From Inia geoffrensis (lineage: Eukaryota; Chordata; Mammalia; Artiodactyla; Iniidae), in NCBI GenBank assembly GCA_036417435.1, contig CM070900.1:123334315-123398314 (forward strand): a DNA stretch of 64,000 nt. Reading direction: 5' to 3'. Under the pieces are notes generated by a model. It was not told the origin of the DNA and did no database searches. It saw only the letters and a program-made list of their open reading frames with translations. The number at the start of each line of letters is the position of its first letter. Position 1 is the stretch's first letter. Shown here piece by piece: positions 25,045-36,938 of the stretch. The translations under genes and the position numbers were made by a program.

Positions 25045-25750
25045 GACTCGAAATTCATTCTTTCATTCAATATTTATTGACTGTTATGTACCCAGAAACT
25101 GTTCAAAGCACTGGATACAGGAATAAACAAAGTAGGGAAAAAAAAATCTGTGCCCTGGTGGAGTAAATACTGTACTGTGGAGCAAAAGACAATAAAATAA
25201 ATAAGAAAAATATATAGTATGTTACCTGGTGATGGTTACCTTAAAGGAAAAAATGGAGGAGTAGGAAAGAAAGTGGGGGAGATAGGGTTACAATTTTAAC
25301 CAGGGTGTAAGAGAGGGTCTCTTTAACCAAGAGACCTTCAACCAGGGTCTCACTGAGAAGCCAGCACTGGAGTAATGACCTGAGGAGTAAGCCTTGTGGC
25401 CAGCTGGGGGAAGAGACTTCCAAGTAAAGGACAGAGCAAGTGCAAAAGCCCTGTGGTGGGAGTGGGTCTGGCCTGTGTGGGGAATGGCAAAGTGGCCGGT
25501 TTACTGGGGGGAGTACGTGAGAGGCAGAAGAGGGAACAGGATTCTAATGCATGTAGACCAATACAGAGTCTCAGGTTTTTACCCTGCATGAGATGCCGAG
25601 CTTTAATCAGAGGTGTAGCAAATTCGACTTTTAATAGGATCACACTGGCTGCTGTGGTAGGAAAGGACAGAGGTGAGGGGTGGAGTACAAGGGGAGAAAG
25701 GGAGACCAGTTGGAAGTTCCACAATAATCCAGGAAAAAATATTAGAGGTT
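25045..25750 (-). repeat. L2-like ancient LINE remnant, reversed
   Basis: Starts 'ttcattcaatatttattgac', the reversed L2-like 3' end. It continues through 'agcaagtgcaaaagccctg' and 'aggatcacactggctgctgt', the reverse of motifs in the plus-strand copy at 8300-11590. Confidence 0.68.
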
Positions 25751-25984
25751 AGTCCAGCATCTAGCATGGGGTCTGCCACAAAATAGTCATTCAAATGAAG
25801 TCACTGTCAAATGAAATAAAAAAGTCATCTAATGTGATTTATTTTGCATGGTTTATTCTTCTTCACAAAATACTTTTCATTTCTCAAAATTTTCAAGTCA
25901 TTCAAAGTATTTCATTTGGTCTCCATAGCTTACTGCTCTTACTGGGATATCCTCCCACCTTAAAATCATAAAACTTTCTCTTTT

Positions 25985-27345
25985 TTTTAAGCTTTTTATT
26001 TTATACTGGAGTATAGTTGATTAACAATGCTCTGATAATTTCAGGTGTACAGCAAAGTGACTCAGTTATACATATACATGTACCTTTTTTTTTTTTTCAA
26101 ATTCTTTTCCCATTTAGGTTGTTATATAATATTGAGCAGAGCTCCCTGTGTTATACAGTAGGTCCTTGTTGGTTATGCATTTTAAATATAGCAGTGTGTA
26201 CATGTCAGTCCCAAACTCCCTAACTATCCCTTCCCTCCAACCTTCCCCCCTGGGGAATTAAGTTCTCTAAGTCTGTGAGTCTGTTTCTGTTTTGTAAATA
26301 AGTTCATTTGAATCATTTCTTTTTAGATTCCCCATATAAGCAATATATGATATTTCACTGTGTCTGACCTCACTCAGTATGACAATCTCTAGGTCCAACC
26401 ATGTTGCTGCAAATGGCATTATTTCATTCTATTTTTTTTTAATTTAAAAAAATTTTTTAAATTAAAGAATTTTTTAAATTTTTGGCTGTGTTGGGTCTTC
26501 ACTGCTGCGTGTAAGCTTTCTCTAGTTGCGGGTGAGCGGGGTCTGCTCTTCGTTGCGGTGCATGGGCTTCTCATTGTGGTGGCTTCTCCTGTGGAGCACA
26601 GGCTCTAGGCACACAGGCTTCAGTACCTGCGGCACACAGGCTCAGTAGTTGTGGCTGGTGGGCTCTAGAGCGCAGGCTCAGTAGTTGTGGCACATGGGCT
26701 GGTTCCCCCGTAGCATGTAGGATCTTCCCGGACCAGCGCTTGAACCTGTGTCCCCTGCATTGGCAGGCAGATTCTTAACCACTGAGCCACCAGGGAAGCC
26801 CTATTTCATTCTTTTTAATGGCTGAGTGATATTCCATTGTATATATGTACCACATCTTCTTTATCCATTCCTCTGTCGATGGACATTTAGGTTGCTTCCA
26901 TGTCTTGGCTATTGTAAACAGTGCTGCAATGAACATTGGGGTGCATGTGTCCTTTTGGACCATGTTTTTCTTCGGATATATGCCCAGGAGTGGGATTGCT
27001 GGATCATATGGTAACTCTACTTTTAGTTTTTTAAGGAACCTCCATACTGTTCTCTGTAGTGGCTGTGACAGTTTACATTCCCACCAACAGAGTAGGAGGG
27101 TTCCCTTCTCTCCACACCCTCTCCAGCATTTGCTGTTTGTGGATTTTTTGATGATAGCCATTTTAACTGGTGTGAGGTGATATCTCATTGTAGTTTTGAT
27201 TTGCATTTCTCTAATGTCTAGTGATGTTGAACATCTTTTCACATGCCTCTTGGCCATCTGTATGTTTTCTTTGGAGGAATGTCTATTTAGGTCTTCTGCC
27301 CATTTTTTGATTGGGTTGTTAAAGCTTTCTTTATGTATCCCACTA
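25985..27345 (-). mobile_element. L1, 5'-truncated, with a SINE nested in it
   Basis: On the minus strand it encodes the ORF2 C-terminus, including [20 protein letters not shown] and [15 protein letters not shown], followed by a 3' UTR of a type unlike the G-rich one at 27520. A SINE (26431-26801) splits it, and sequence on either side of the SINE is continuous L1. The nested order shows the L1 is older than that SINE. Confidence 0.9.
26431..26801 (-). mobile_element. CHR-type SINE, long form, nested in L1
   Basis: Inserted in the L1 with the duplication 'tatttcattct' (26420-26430 and 26802-26812). It carries the long 3' part ('ttggctgtgttgggtcttc') and three copies of the internal 'cagtagttgtgg'-type unit. 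Its AT-rich tail includes a 23-bp near-palindrome at 26441-26463. Confidence 0.93.
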
Positions 27346-27519
27346 GTAAATAAAAGTCTACTCCAGACTGTGTCAAATTAACTGAAAACGCATGCATGGC
27401 TTCCCTTCAGTGTAAGAATTTTCAATGCATTGCTATTTCTATTCTACTATATTTCCAATATATGTATTGTCTGATTAAGTTTTCCAGTTACTAAACAATG
27501 CTCAAGTTTAAGAGTTTTT

Positions 27520-28392
27520 TAAATCAAAACTACAATGAGATATCATCTCACACCAGTCAGAATGGCCATCATCAAAAAATCTAGAAACAATAAATGCTGG
27601 AGAGGGTGTGGAGAAAAGGGAACCCTCTTGCACTGCTGGTGGGAATGTGAATTGGTTCAGCCACTATGGAGAACAGTATGGAGGTTCCTTAAAAAACTAC
27701 AAATAGAACTTCCATATGACCCAGCAATCCCACTACTGGGAAAACCAAAATTCAAAAAGAGTCATGTACCAAAATGTTCATTTCAGCTCTATTTACAATA
27801 GCCCGGAGATGGAAACAACCTAAGTGCCCATCATCGGATGAATGGATAAAGAAGATATGGCACATATATACAATGGAACATTACTCAGCCATAAAAAGAA
27901 ACGAAATTGAGCTATTTGTAATGAGGTGGATAGACCTAGAGTCTGTCATACAGAGTGAAGTAAGTCAGAAAGAGAAAGACAAATACCATATGCTAACACA
28001 TATACATGGAATTTAAGAAAAAAAAAATGTCATGAAGAACCTAGGGGTAAGACAGGAATAAAGACACAGACCTACTAGAGAATGGACTTGATGATATGGG
28101 GAGGGGGAAGGGTGAGCTATGACAGGGCGAGAGAGAGGCATGGACATATATACACTACCAAACGTAAGGTATATAGCTAGTGGGAAGCAGCCGCATGGCA
28201 CAAGGATATCGGCTCGGTGCTTTGTGACCGCCTGGAGGGGTGGGATAGGGAGGGTGGGAGGGAGGGAGACGCAAGAGGGAAGAGATATGGGAACATATGT
28301 ATATGTATAACTGATTCACTTTGATATAAAGCAGAAACTAACACACCATTGTAGAGCAATTATACTCCAATAAAGATGTTAAAAAAAAAAAA
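27520..28392 (+). mobile_element. L1, 5'-truncated, head-to-head with the 25985-27345 copy
   Basis: Encodes the ORF2 C-terminus ([32 protein letters not shown]), then jumps over about 20 bases present in sister copies, breaking the frame. It continues through the YTMEHYSAIKRNE region into a G-rich 3' UTR and 'caataaagatgtt' plus A tail. A diverged duplication of about 24 bp ('taaaca..tcaagtttaagagt') flanks it near 27492-27515 and 28403-28426. Confidence 0.9.
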
Positions 28393-30523
28393 AGACATAA
28401 GGTAAACATTTATCAAGTTTAAGAGTGTTTGCCTAATCTATTCATTACTTCTGTTTCGTTTTATTTATTTATTTATTTATTTTTGTTATTCAGTTTAACT
28501 TCCCTCAAGAAAAAATGGTTTCTCACTGCAAAGGGGAATAATAAAATTAAGCCATACAAATCAGCATGATGGAAGCCAAACTAATCTGTTGAGTATCAAC
28601 AGATGGCACATATATGGGGGTAAAATATTCTTGTATAATATTTATAACCAAAACCAAACCACCACTACTACACACAGGAGAGAAGGAAATATTCCAGTAG
28701 AATCCTGAAAAGTCCAGAGAAGAGACACAGTATAAAATCATAGCCCTTAATTATTTTTATAGAAGGGAAAAAACTATTATCAGCTTAGCAAGGAATTGTT
28801 ACTTGGGCCAGAACCTTATCCTAGTTATTTTGATTGAAGACATATTTGCTAATGCGAGATACATGCCTAATATGCTAGATAATTATAATTAGCATATATA
28901 TCCAGAATATGAGAGAGAGAGAACTATAGTTAAAACCCAAGCTGGAAAGTCATACAACGGGTAACTGAAGAAACACTCCCACCAGCTCCAGGATTATGCT
29001 CAATGTTATTGAGAATACTTTGGAATCGGCATTCCTCATGTCAGGGGCATCGTGGTGTCTTTGGGAATTGGGGTAATCCAGTCCAGGATGACAGCAGTGC
29101 AGTTCCTATGTAAGCAGTGTTTGAGCATGAACAGCAGGGCCCTTATCTAAGCAAGACCAGGCCTCCAGGCATCATTCACGGCTGCTTTAACATTGTTACC
29201 CACCATTTTTCTGGCTCTCAAATTCTCTTACATCAATAGGTCCACTCCACTGTAATCAATATTTTTCATGTTTCACATCAGTGTTAGAGGTTCTAACACT
29301 AATTCACTCCCACGAATCTCTTCTCTTTCTACAAAGTTATATAAGGAAAGAAAAGCTTTGGAAAGTCATTGTTGGCCCAGGTGACACGGCTTCGGTGGGG
29401 TAGGGACCAGAAACCCACTGGCAAGGGCTGAAAAGAGGAGGAGCTGCATACAGAGAAAGAACAACAAAACCATTTCTCCAAGAAGCCTGGCTGTGCTTTC
29501 GAGAGAGGTCAGCAGCTAGAAGAGGATTCAGGGCCAAGGGAGGGGTTTTTTGGTTTGTTTTAAGGTGGGAGAGATTTAAGGAAAATCAAAGAACACAAGA
29601 AAAATGTCAAAGTGAGCGGGACAGGGGGAGAGAGGAGGCTCAGGTAAATAGACTGGAACTATACGAGAGAAATGGAATAATTAACGGAGCAAGAAAATCA
29701 GACGGAAGAGGCTAAAGGAGGAGCTCTCCATTGAACCAGAGATGTTCCCCTGGGGCACACCCCTGCAGTGGGTGAGCCCAGGGGCACATGGGGACAGAAT
29801 GCCTGCTTTGTGAGTGGAGACACGAGGTCGCACTGCACTGTAAGCTGATGGTTAATGAAGGAGACAAGATGAGCATCTGAAGCAAAAATACCGTAAGGAA
29901 CAGGAAAGATAACTGACAGGTAGAAGTATTAACAAAGGGCTGCAAATAAGACAATCCAAGCCCAGCTTTTCTCTATAGAAAACAAGTTCTACCACCCAAC
30001 CAAGTAAATCTTTCACAGTCCACAAACACTACCCCTTTTCTTTTGTGTTGTACTGTTCAAACTCTAAGGGAAAAAATGCCAAAGTCTCTTTCATAGGGCA
30101 AATCTGGAGGCAAAGATCTGACAGAAGTTCATAGTAAAGAAATCCAATATCTCAAAAAAACAAAGTCCACACTTTCAGCTTTTTTAATAGTGATAGTTTT
30201 ACTGTTACCAGAAGAATACAAAATATGGCCTTGGGATTGCTCTGGGCTATAACATCACCACCCATTTCTGATTTTCTAGTCCTGTGGTTTTGCTATGAAA
30301 CATAAAGCGTTTTCAGCTTTTCTATGTAATCACTCTTCTCATTTGTGAGGGATTTTTCCATGCACATTCTACAAAGTGCTGATTTTATGGGGATGATAGG
30401 ATACACACGGTGTATCCTTCAGTGTTGGACAGATTTTGTATTATACACTTTGCTCTTAATTAAGCCTCTATCCAAGTAAAAAGAATGAGGTTACAAGCAT
30501 TAGGTGTTTGGGACAATTACCAT

Positions 30524-30524
<1 letters not shown>

Positions 30525-30579
<55 letters not shown>
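30525..30579 (+). repeat. (TG)n microsatellite, about 27 units
   Basis: Uninterrupted alternating G and T, ending 'gttggtggg'. Confidence 0.98.
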
Positions 30580-32250
30580 GGTGGGAGGGGTGAAGAGATT
30601 GAGAGAGAAAGAAGGGGGAATATGGACAACAGGTCACCTGAGGCACGTGTAATCAAAAGGACTATAGATAAAAACAGACCCAAGAGGCTGGATTAGAGCT
30701 TCCTTTAGTGGACAAGAGGATAAGCCTTAATTGAAAATCTTAACTGGAGGATTAAGTCTCTCTGTTCATCAAGTTCAGAACTGACAGGGTAAAGGAAAGG
30801 GCTACGTCAAGCCCTAGCCTAACTAAATGCAACATGACCTTTATGGAATGGAGGCATATGTCCGATTCCTTTTTCTCTTGCAAATACGCTCCCCATGGAG
30901 GAAACCCTAAGAGCCACCTGCCACAGGCACCCACCAAAGGGAGGAGAGAGCATTGAGGGAGGGCTCTCAGTTTCCGTTGGAGACGTTGGAAAGCAGGCAA
31001 AAGACAGCAGGACCATCTCAAACACTGAAAGCATGAGCCATAGCTCTGCAGGTGAGCAAAGCCACATACACCCCATGGTGTGCAACACCAGGCACCACAT
31101 TCCCCATGACTCCAATGTTTCACAAGCCCTCCCCTGACCTCAGTCTTGGTAGAAACCCCGAGCCACCTCTCCCCTCAGGACACACCTGACTTCTCTAGCA
31201 GCCCCTGTTACTCATTCTCCCATACCTGACAAGGGGCAAGGAGGCCCATCAGTATTGCACAGTTCCCCACTACCCCTTCCAGGCAGTCATACCCTCCAAT
31301 TCCCTGCAGAAGCCCTTCCTGGCCAGTGCTCATCGCCCTGCCCCACAGACCTGCTCTCATTCATCATATGTCCTCCCAGGGAGTGACACCATCTAAGCTA
31401 GGGACCTGAGAGACATGTTAGACACCACCCTGGTCTAATATGGCCCACATCCAGGGGGTCACAAGGTCCTTTGAAGTCTACCCCCTCCAACTCTGGAATA
31501 CTTTCCACCTACCTCTCTTCCCAACTGTCACAGACCAGTTCCTTCAGTTCTTATGCTTAGGCCAGAATGGGAAGATCCTTGGTACCTCTTGTACATCTGG
31601 ATCCTCTTCCAGGCCACATCTACCTTCTAACTTCCGAGGCTTCATTTGATCAGGGCTCCAGAAGACAAAACGTGGGCAAAAGAGCTGTGGACATTGTCTT
31701 GTCAGCCAATGAGCCCTAAAGACTCACAATCAACTGGGTCAGTGTTTTTGATTGTCCTAATGTCTACAACTAAATCAACCATGATGGACAGATATGGCAA
31801 GAGAACAAAGAAATATCAGGCTACTGGAAATGTCCAAAGTTCCATACCCAACCAGCAAACCACTTATAGAATAAGCATGGACTTCATTACTATTAAAATA
31901 CTCTGGCCTCACCTCATCCCGACAAAAATAAGACTGAGCCTTGCTAGCAGCTTCCCATGAACTGGTCGGTGCCAGTAATACATGCTGAAATGATATTTTA
32001 AATGTGCCAGTTTCTAGAAATATAATATCAACCAACTTTGAGCAAAACTGGAGAAAAAGCTTCCTAGACCAGGTCAGGTCTTCAAAATGAGAATGTTAAT
32101 TTCCAAAAAGATGTTTTCCTGGGCCAGATCTAAGGAAGAAAACATGCAATTTGACATGCCAGGAAATGACTTAAAGGTCCTCTGAAGGCAAAGGGGGGCA
32201 AGTTAATTCGGCTCTGAGGTACAAAAGCCAGCCTCAAGAATGTGATTTTC

Positions 32251-32449
32251 GGGCTTCCCTGGTGGCGCAGTGGTTGGGAGTCCACCTGCCGATGCAGGGG
32301 ACACGGGTTCGTGCTCCGGTCCGGGAAGATCCCACATGCTGCAGAGCGGCTGGGCCTGTGAGCCATGGCCGCTGAGCCTGCGCATCCAGAGCCTGTGCTC
32401 CGCACCAGGAGAGTCCACAGCTGTGAGAGGCCCGCGTACCCAAAAAAAA
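32251..32449 (+). mobile_element. CHR-type SINE, short subfamily, perfect 15-bp duplication
   Basis: Flanked by identical 'aagaatgtgattttc' at 32236-32250 and 32450-32464, with a full short-form body. Confidence 0.96.
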
Positions 32450-33929
32450 AAGAATGTGATTTTCATGGCACCACGGAGAGAGCATCCAGCCCAGTGCTGA
32501 GAAACACCTCAGGAAAAGAGCAGTGACCAAGAGAAGGATTCTGAGCAGTCCCTGTTTCTATGTAGGATCTGCAGCTCAGAAAAGAACTAGTCTCAGGCTA
32601 CAACAGTCCTCAGTTCATCAAAAGCTCAGACTTAAAAAAAGGGATCAATAAACCCATAATTATTGAGCATTTTCTAACTCAAAAGGCAGCAATACCAAAG
32701 TAATGCCATCAGACTGTCCTCTGAAGGTAAAATGTTTAGTCAACCAACCAGCTGTTTAATTAGCACAATGCCAAGCAAAAACGGTTGACAAATCCTTTCT
32801 CTGAATGAGCTTCATTAACTTTCTGGCTCTGCTAATATATGGACAAAGTCAGGATGAATTTCACAGACCAACAAGTTTATACCAAAAACTTGACCCGATG
32901 AAACATAAATGAAAAAGTTATTATCTTCTGTGATTTAGAAAACAAAAATTTAAGAAGCATCTCAATGTAATAAGTCAAATATAAGAACTCAGGTATAAAG
33001 CAGTCAAATTAAAAGGAAGTCATCAAAGAACCCAGTCCTGGACCTCAAGTTAAGGGAAGAGCAATTCTAATGTACCAATAGTCAGGACCTCAAGACAAAA
33101 GATCCATTATTAACCAAGTCTTCAAATCTAAAAGAGAAGAGAATTTTTACCATTCAATTACCTAAACCACTAAAGTGGTTTCTAAAACATTTGTTTCCTG
33201 ACAAGATCATGTGGGCCCTGGATTGATCATATGTCAGTCAACACCAAATTGCTACTGACCTACTTCCACATACATGACAAAGTTTTCTTGGTATACCAAA
33301 AAAAACCCTTACTTGAAATTTTACCATGTTAAAGTAATTCATACTCTATTTGGTTCACCACAATATTTGCTTGGCAACTACAAAGGCATTTAGGCTACTA
33401 ATGGTACTTGGCTCTTCTGGAAAGAAAAAAAACAGGCAAATACACGTGTTTTAAATTATTTACTTCATTTTAACTCCCAGGTAAAAAGGAATAGAAGTGG
33501 TCACAACGATTGTGTCTGGAAATGACCCAAGGGCTCTACGTGGCCAACTCGATACTTCTTTCACCTTTGAAGACCTGACTTTTCTTTCTACAGTGAGTCA
33601 GTCTGCATTAGTCCTAAGTCTGAGCAAAACTCTCAGACAGAGACACTGAGGGTGAAGACGGCTGAACGGTGTACCTGGATCACGATGTTGGCAAGCTTCA
33701 CCGGGACCCACCTTGGAGACCAGCATTTGGTCGCCAGCCCTGTGCATCTCAGAGAAATATTTGGCAGGGGAGGAAAGAAAAGGAACTGAAATCTATTGCA
33801 AATAACACCTACTCTCAACCCTGACCTGACATTAATCCATTTTCATCTTTGAATTAGAGGAAGAGAAAAAGAAATAGAAGAGGGAAAGATGGAAGAGAAA
33901 AAGAGATAATAATGAAGAACATTACAATA

Positions 33930-34170
33930 GAGACCATTGGTTAAACGTTCTGGAGTCAGAGAGACCTCAGTTTGATCCCAGTCCTGCCATTTAACAACTT
34001 TGTGTTAGACTTGGCCACTCTGCTTAATCATCATGAATCTTCGTTTTCTCATCTGTAAAACAGAATTAATAATACCCTACCGGCTAGTTGTGAGGAATAA
34101 AAAAAGAAAGATAAGTATGTAAAGCAGTTAGCATGCCGCTTGCCACAGAGCAAGGTGGTCAATATACAGT
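33930..34170 (+). repeat. MIR SINE remnant
   Basis: Carries 'gttctggagtcagagagacc', 'cgttttctcatctgtaaaac' and 'gttgtgaggaat', the ordered hallmarks of MIR. Confidence 0.85.
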
Positions 34171-34934
34171 AGCTGAAGAAAGAAGAGGGGAGAGGACAGG
34201 AGGGGAGAGGAAAAAAGTCTCCAGGGCTCAAAGAACAGCCGAAACTCGGGACACCTTGTGTGCTTTATAATCAATCTGAAAACATTTCTTAATGACTACA
34301 TAATGAGCACTGTGCTTCATTTCAGCAATGAATGTGTCCTCACCCTCCTCCTCTCATGGTACATACAATCCAGCCCAGGAAACAGAAATCACACACGTGA
34401 AATATGTAAAAAATAACCTACGTTGTACTAAGTTGTTAAATATTCCACATGTAGTAAAGCAAGCGCTGTGGCCACTTGGAGCGGGGGGCCAGTGAGCACT
34501 GGCTTGCCAGGGGCAAGTGTCCGGGAGTGGGTGTTAGAGACAGATGTGAATAGACTTATAGGAGAAGGTGGGGGAGGCACGTCTGGCAAAGAAAAAGCCT
34601 GAGTTTTGCCACTGAGACACTGAGGATGCGAGCAGGGAGTCGTGGAGTGAGGAGAGCCTGGGTTAGGGCAGGGACAGGCAAAAAGCAGCAAGTTTGGGAG
34701 CCATTCAAAGCAAAAATGGACAGGACTTCGGAATTGAATATGAAAAATAAACAAGAGGGGTCTGCCTGCAACTCTTCTGGATTCTTCATTCTCGTTTGAG
34801 GCCAAGAGTGCTTGCTTATTTCCACCTTCCTGGTATTTCTTAGGAGGAAGACAAAGCACACTCTTCTCTTTGCCTAGATAGCGGTTGGCGTCCCCTTTCT
34901 CGATAACCAGGCTGCACAGGGCAAGGTTTACAAA

Positions 34935-35400
34935 TGCAGGCTCAGCTGGGTCCACATTCCAGAGCTGCTACTCACTAGCTGTGTGGTCTCAGGCAAGCAA
35001 GCTAAGCTCCCAGGCCTCAGTTTCCTTATCTGTGAAAGAGAGGGTAATTCTGATACATCTCTCACAGACTGTTGAGAGTATAAGTGAATCAAAACATTTA
35101 ACAGGGCTTCCCTGGTGGCGCAGTGGTTGAGAGTCCGCCTGCCGATGCAGGGGACGTGGGTTCGTGCCCCAGTCCAGGAGGATCCCACATGCCGCTGAGC
35201 AGCTGGGCCCGTGAGCCATGGCCGCTGAGCCTGTGCGTCCGGAGCCTGTGCTCCGCAACGGGAGAGGCAACAGCAGTGAGAGGCCCACGTACCACAAAAA
35301 AAAACAAAAACAAAAAAAACATTTAACAAATTCCTTAATTCAGGAAAACTTAGAACAGTGCCTGGCACAGAGGCACAAATCCTATGTTCAGTAATTATCA
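34935..35400 (+). repeat. MIR SINE remnant split by a CHR-type SINE
   Basis: The left part has 'ctactcactagctgtgtggt' and 'cctcagtttccttatctgtg'. The right part, after the inserted SINE (35104-35315), has 'aacagtgcctggcaca'. Together they form one MIR. Confidence 0.82.
35104..35315 (+). mobile_element. CHR-type SINE, short subfamily, inside a MIR
   Basis: Flanked by identical 'aaaacatttaaca' at 35091-35103 and 35316-35328. It lies about 290 bp downstream (in gene sense) of the PH-domain exon donor. Confidence 0.96.
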
Positions 35401-35606
35401 TTATTATTGTTTTATCTTTTACCTTAATCTTTAGCCAGAATATATCCATAGGAAGTGCAAAGGATCATCTCACACATGACTAAGGAGGAGGAACCAAGGG
35501 GAAACCCATCCTGGAATTGCAAGTTCATCCAAAACTACCGCTGATGGTGAAACCCCCACGCAAGACTCAGACAATCCAGGGTCACATAGAGGATTTGCAC
35601 CCATAC

Positions 35607-35713
35607 CTGGCTTGGTGAATGGCCTCCATCCACTCTTTACCGTCCTGCTCCTCCTCACAGCGCAGCTCTAGTGGTTTCTGACCTTCGTGGCCAAAAAGAA
35701 CAGTAAAGTAATA
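35607..35713 (-). CDS. RASGRF2: RASGRF2 internal exon (probable exon 2): C-terminal half of first PH domain
   Basis: This 107-bp exon reads in frame from its first base and encodes 35 codons plus two bases, starting [20 protein letters not shown] and ending in EWMEAIHQA. Those are the late beta strands and C-terminal helix of a pleckstrin-homology domain, with the family's invariant helix tryptophan (EW). In the Ras-GRF family this PH domain, with the coiled coil and IQ motif, directs membrane and calcium-dependent behaviour of the exchange factor. The acceptor is TTTCCAG and the donor is AG|GTATGG on the minus strand. The trailing AG joins the first T of the next exon (at 18371) to make a serine codon, so phase is preserved. 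The preceding exon, which should hold the N-terminus and first half of the PH domain, is not in the window. The exon number is assumed from remembered human gene structure. The paralogue RASGRF1 is the main alternative; see the 5747-5940 exon. Confidence 0.9.
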
Positions 35714-35929
35714 CTGGAAAGAAAAACAAACAAAGTTATGTTTTATTTTTCAGGCATAACAGCATAACAACATGATATTTCCCTACAAAGGCTATATGTT
35801 TACAAAATGCATCAGCATTACGTAAATCATATTTCAAAGTGTAATGACACTCCCAGTCCACTTGGCAATGACTTTCTACCTAGAAGATACCATAGGATGC
35901 ATCTTAACACCCCTCAGTAAGATTCAGCT

Positions 35930-36480
35930 CACAATATCTCATATACAGAAAAGGTATTTGATAAAATTCTACACAAACACACGATTAGAATTCTTTGCAA
36001 ACTCCAAAGTGAAATTTCTGAACCTGATAAAGGATACCAAGCAAAAACTTACTGCAAACATTTTAGCTAATGGTGAACTATTACAAGCAACCCTTCTAAA
36101 ATCAAAAATGAGAAAAAGTGGCAATTATCACCACTTGTATTTACCAATTCTGTCTGGAGGGCAACATAGAAAAATAAAGGAAAAAAGAAATGGGAAACAA
36201 GGGGGAAAAATCATTTTGCACAGATGATGTGTCTACATTAAAAATTCATTGACAAACTATTAAATAAGAACATCCCTCAAAATTGTTGAGTATAAAATCA
36301 ATACACGAAAATTTATTGCACTTTGATACAATATCAAATAGGAAACAATTTTGAAAACACAGCATTTGCAATAGCAAAGAAACATAAATGACGAACCTAA
36401 GAAAATAAGTTTATCACCTCTAAAGGGTAAATTAATCTATAATTTCAATGTATTCTAATAAAATTACCAATAGGTTTTCT
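35930..36480 (+). mobile_element. Old L1 remnant, ORF2 reverse-transcriptase region
   Basis: Diverged plus-strand matches to mid-ORF2 sequence: 'aaggtatttgataaaattct', 'aatggtgaactattacaa', 'atcaccacttgtatttacca' and 'cagatgatgtg' (the region of the catalytic DD). The frame is kept for about 127 codons but the block is isolated and truncated at both ends. Confidence 0.65.
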
Positions 36481-36845
36481 TTGGGTGGAATTTGACAAAA
36501 GTGAATCTAGAATCTGAGCTAGGGACAGGAGAAGCTCTCACTTTAAACCAGTCTATTTGAGGCTAGACATATTAATACCAAACTGAGACTGTCTGGGAAG
36601 GAAGTATGACTGGAGAACTTTTGATTTTATGAGAATTCTCAGCAAATACACTGGGCCTGCTCAAGACTTCATCCTGGGGCACAAAAGGACCAGCCCCACA
36701 CACCTGCTCTGAGACAGAAAACCAAAGACAAAACCTGAGTTCTTTCTGTTGTCCCAACTTCCCACCCTACCCCCAAATTTCTCTTTATTCAATGTGACTG
36801 TTACATACTCATTTTCTTCAAATGAATTAAAAACCTTCAGGACAA

Positions 36846-36938
36846 AAGCTTTTGGTCTATTAAAAAACATTGAATCACTATGATATACACCAAAACTAAC
36901 ATAATATTGTAAATCAACTATAACTTCAATTAAAAAAG
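36846..36938 (+). mobile_element. Very short 5'-truncated L1 tail
   Basis: Only about 90 bp of the L1 3' end ('aaatcaactataacttcaat' plus A-rich tail). Flanked by 'ccttcaggacaa' at 36834-36845 and 36939-36950. Confidence 0.82.

Larger units (their letters stand above)
18372..35606 (-). other. RASGRF2: RASGRF2 intron (probable intron 2), 17.2 kb
   Basis: Complete intron between the PH and coiled-coil exons, bounded by GTATGG and TCTCTTAAG on the minus strand. It holds a MIR, two ERVL-type LTRs, an L2-like remnant, a head-to-head pair of L1 copies, four SINEs and a TG repeat. The stretches 18400-19120, 19360-20970, 28400-30520, 30580-32235 and 32465-33925 contain nothing I recognise beyond short low-complexity runs. 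Confidence 0.88.

Noticed and set aside
26775..27257. 160-codon minus-strand ORF with a reverse-transcriptase-associated C-terminus
   Set aside because: It is the end of L1 ORF2, 5'-truncated and split by a SINE, so it is not an independent gene or an active element.
34428..34955. 175-codon minus-strand ORF in gene orientation
   Set aside because: No recognisable motif and no splice-site phase match to the neighbouring exons. It extends into a MIR remnant; chance is likely.
5747..35713. The gene being RASGRF1 rather than RASGRF2
   Set aside because: Several residues in the DH exons (for example [14 protein letters not shown]) fit RASGRF2 better as I recall the two paralogues. Not tested by alignment, so some doubt remains.
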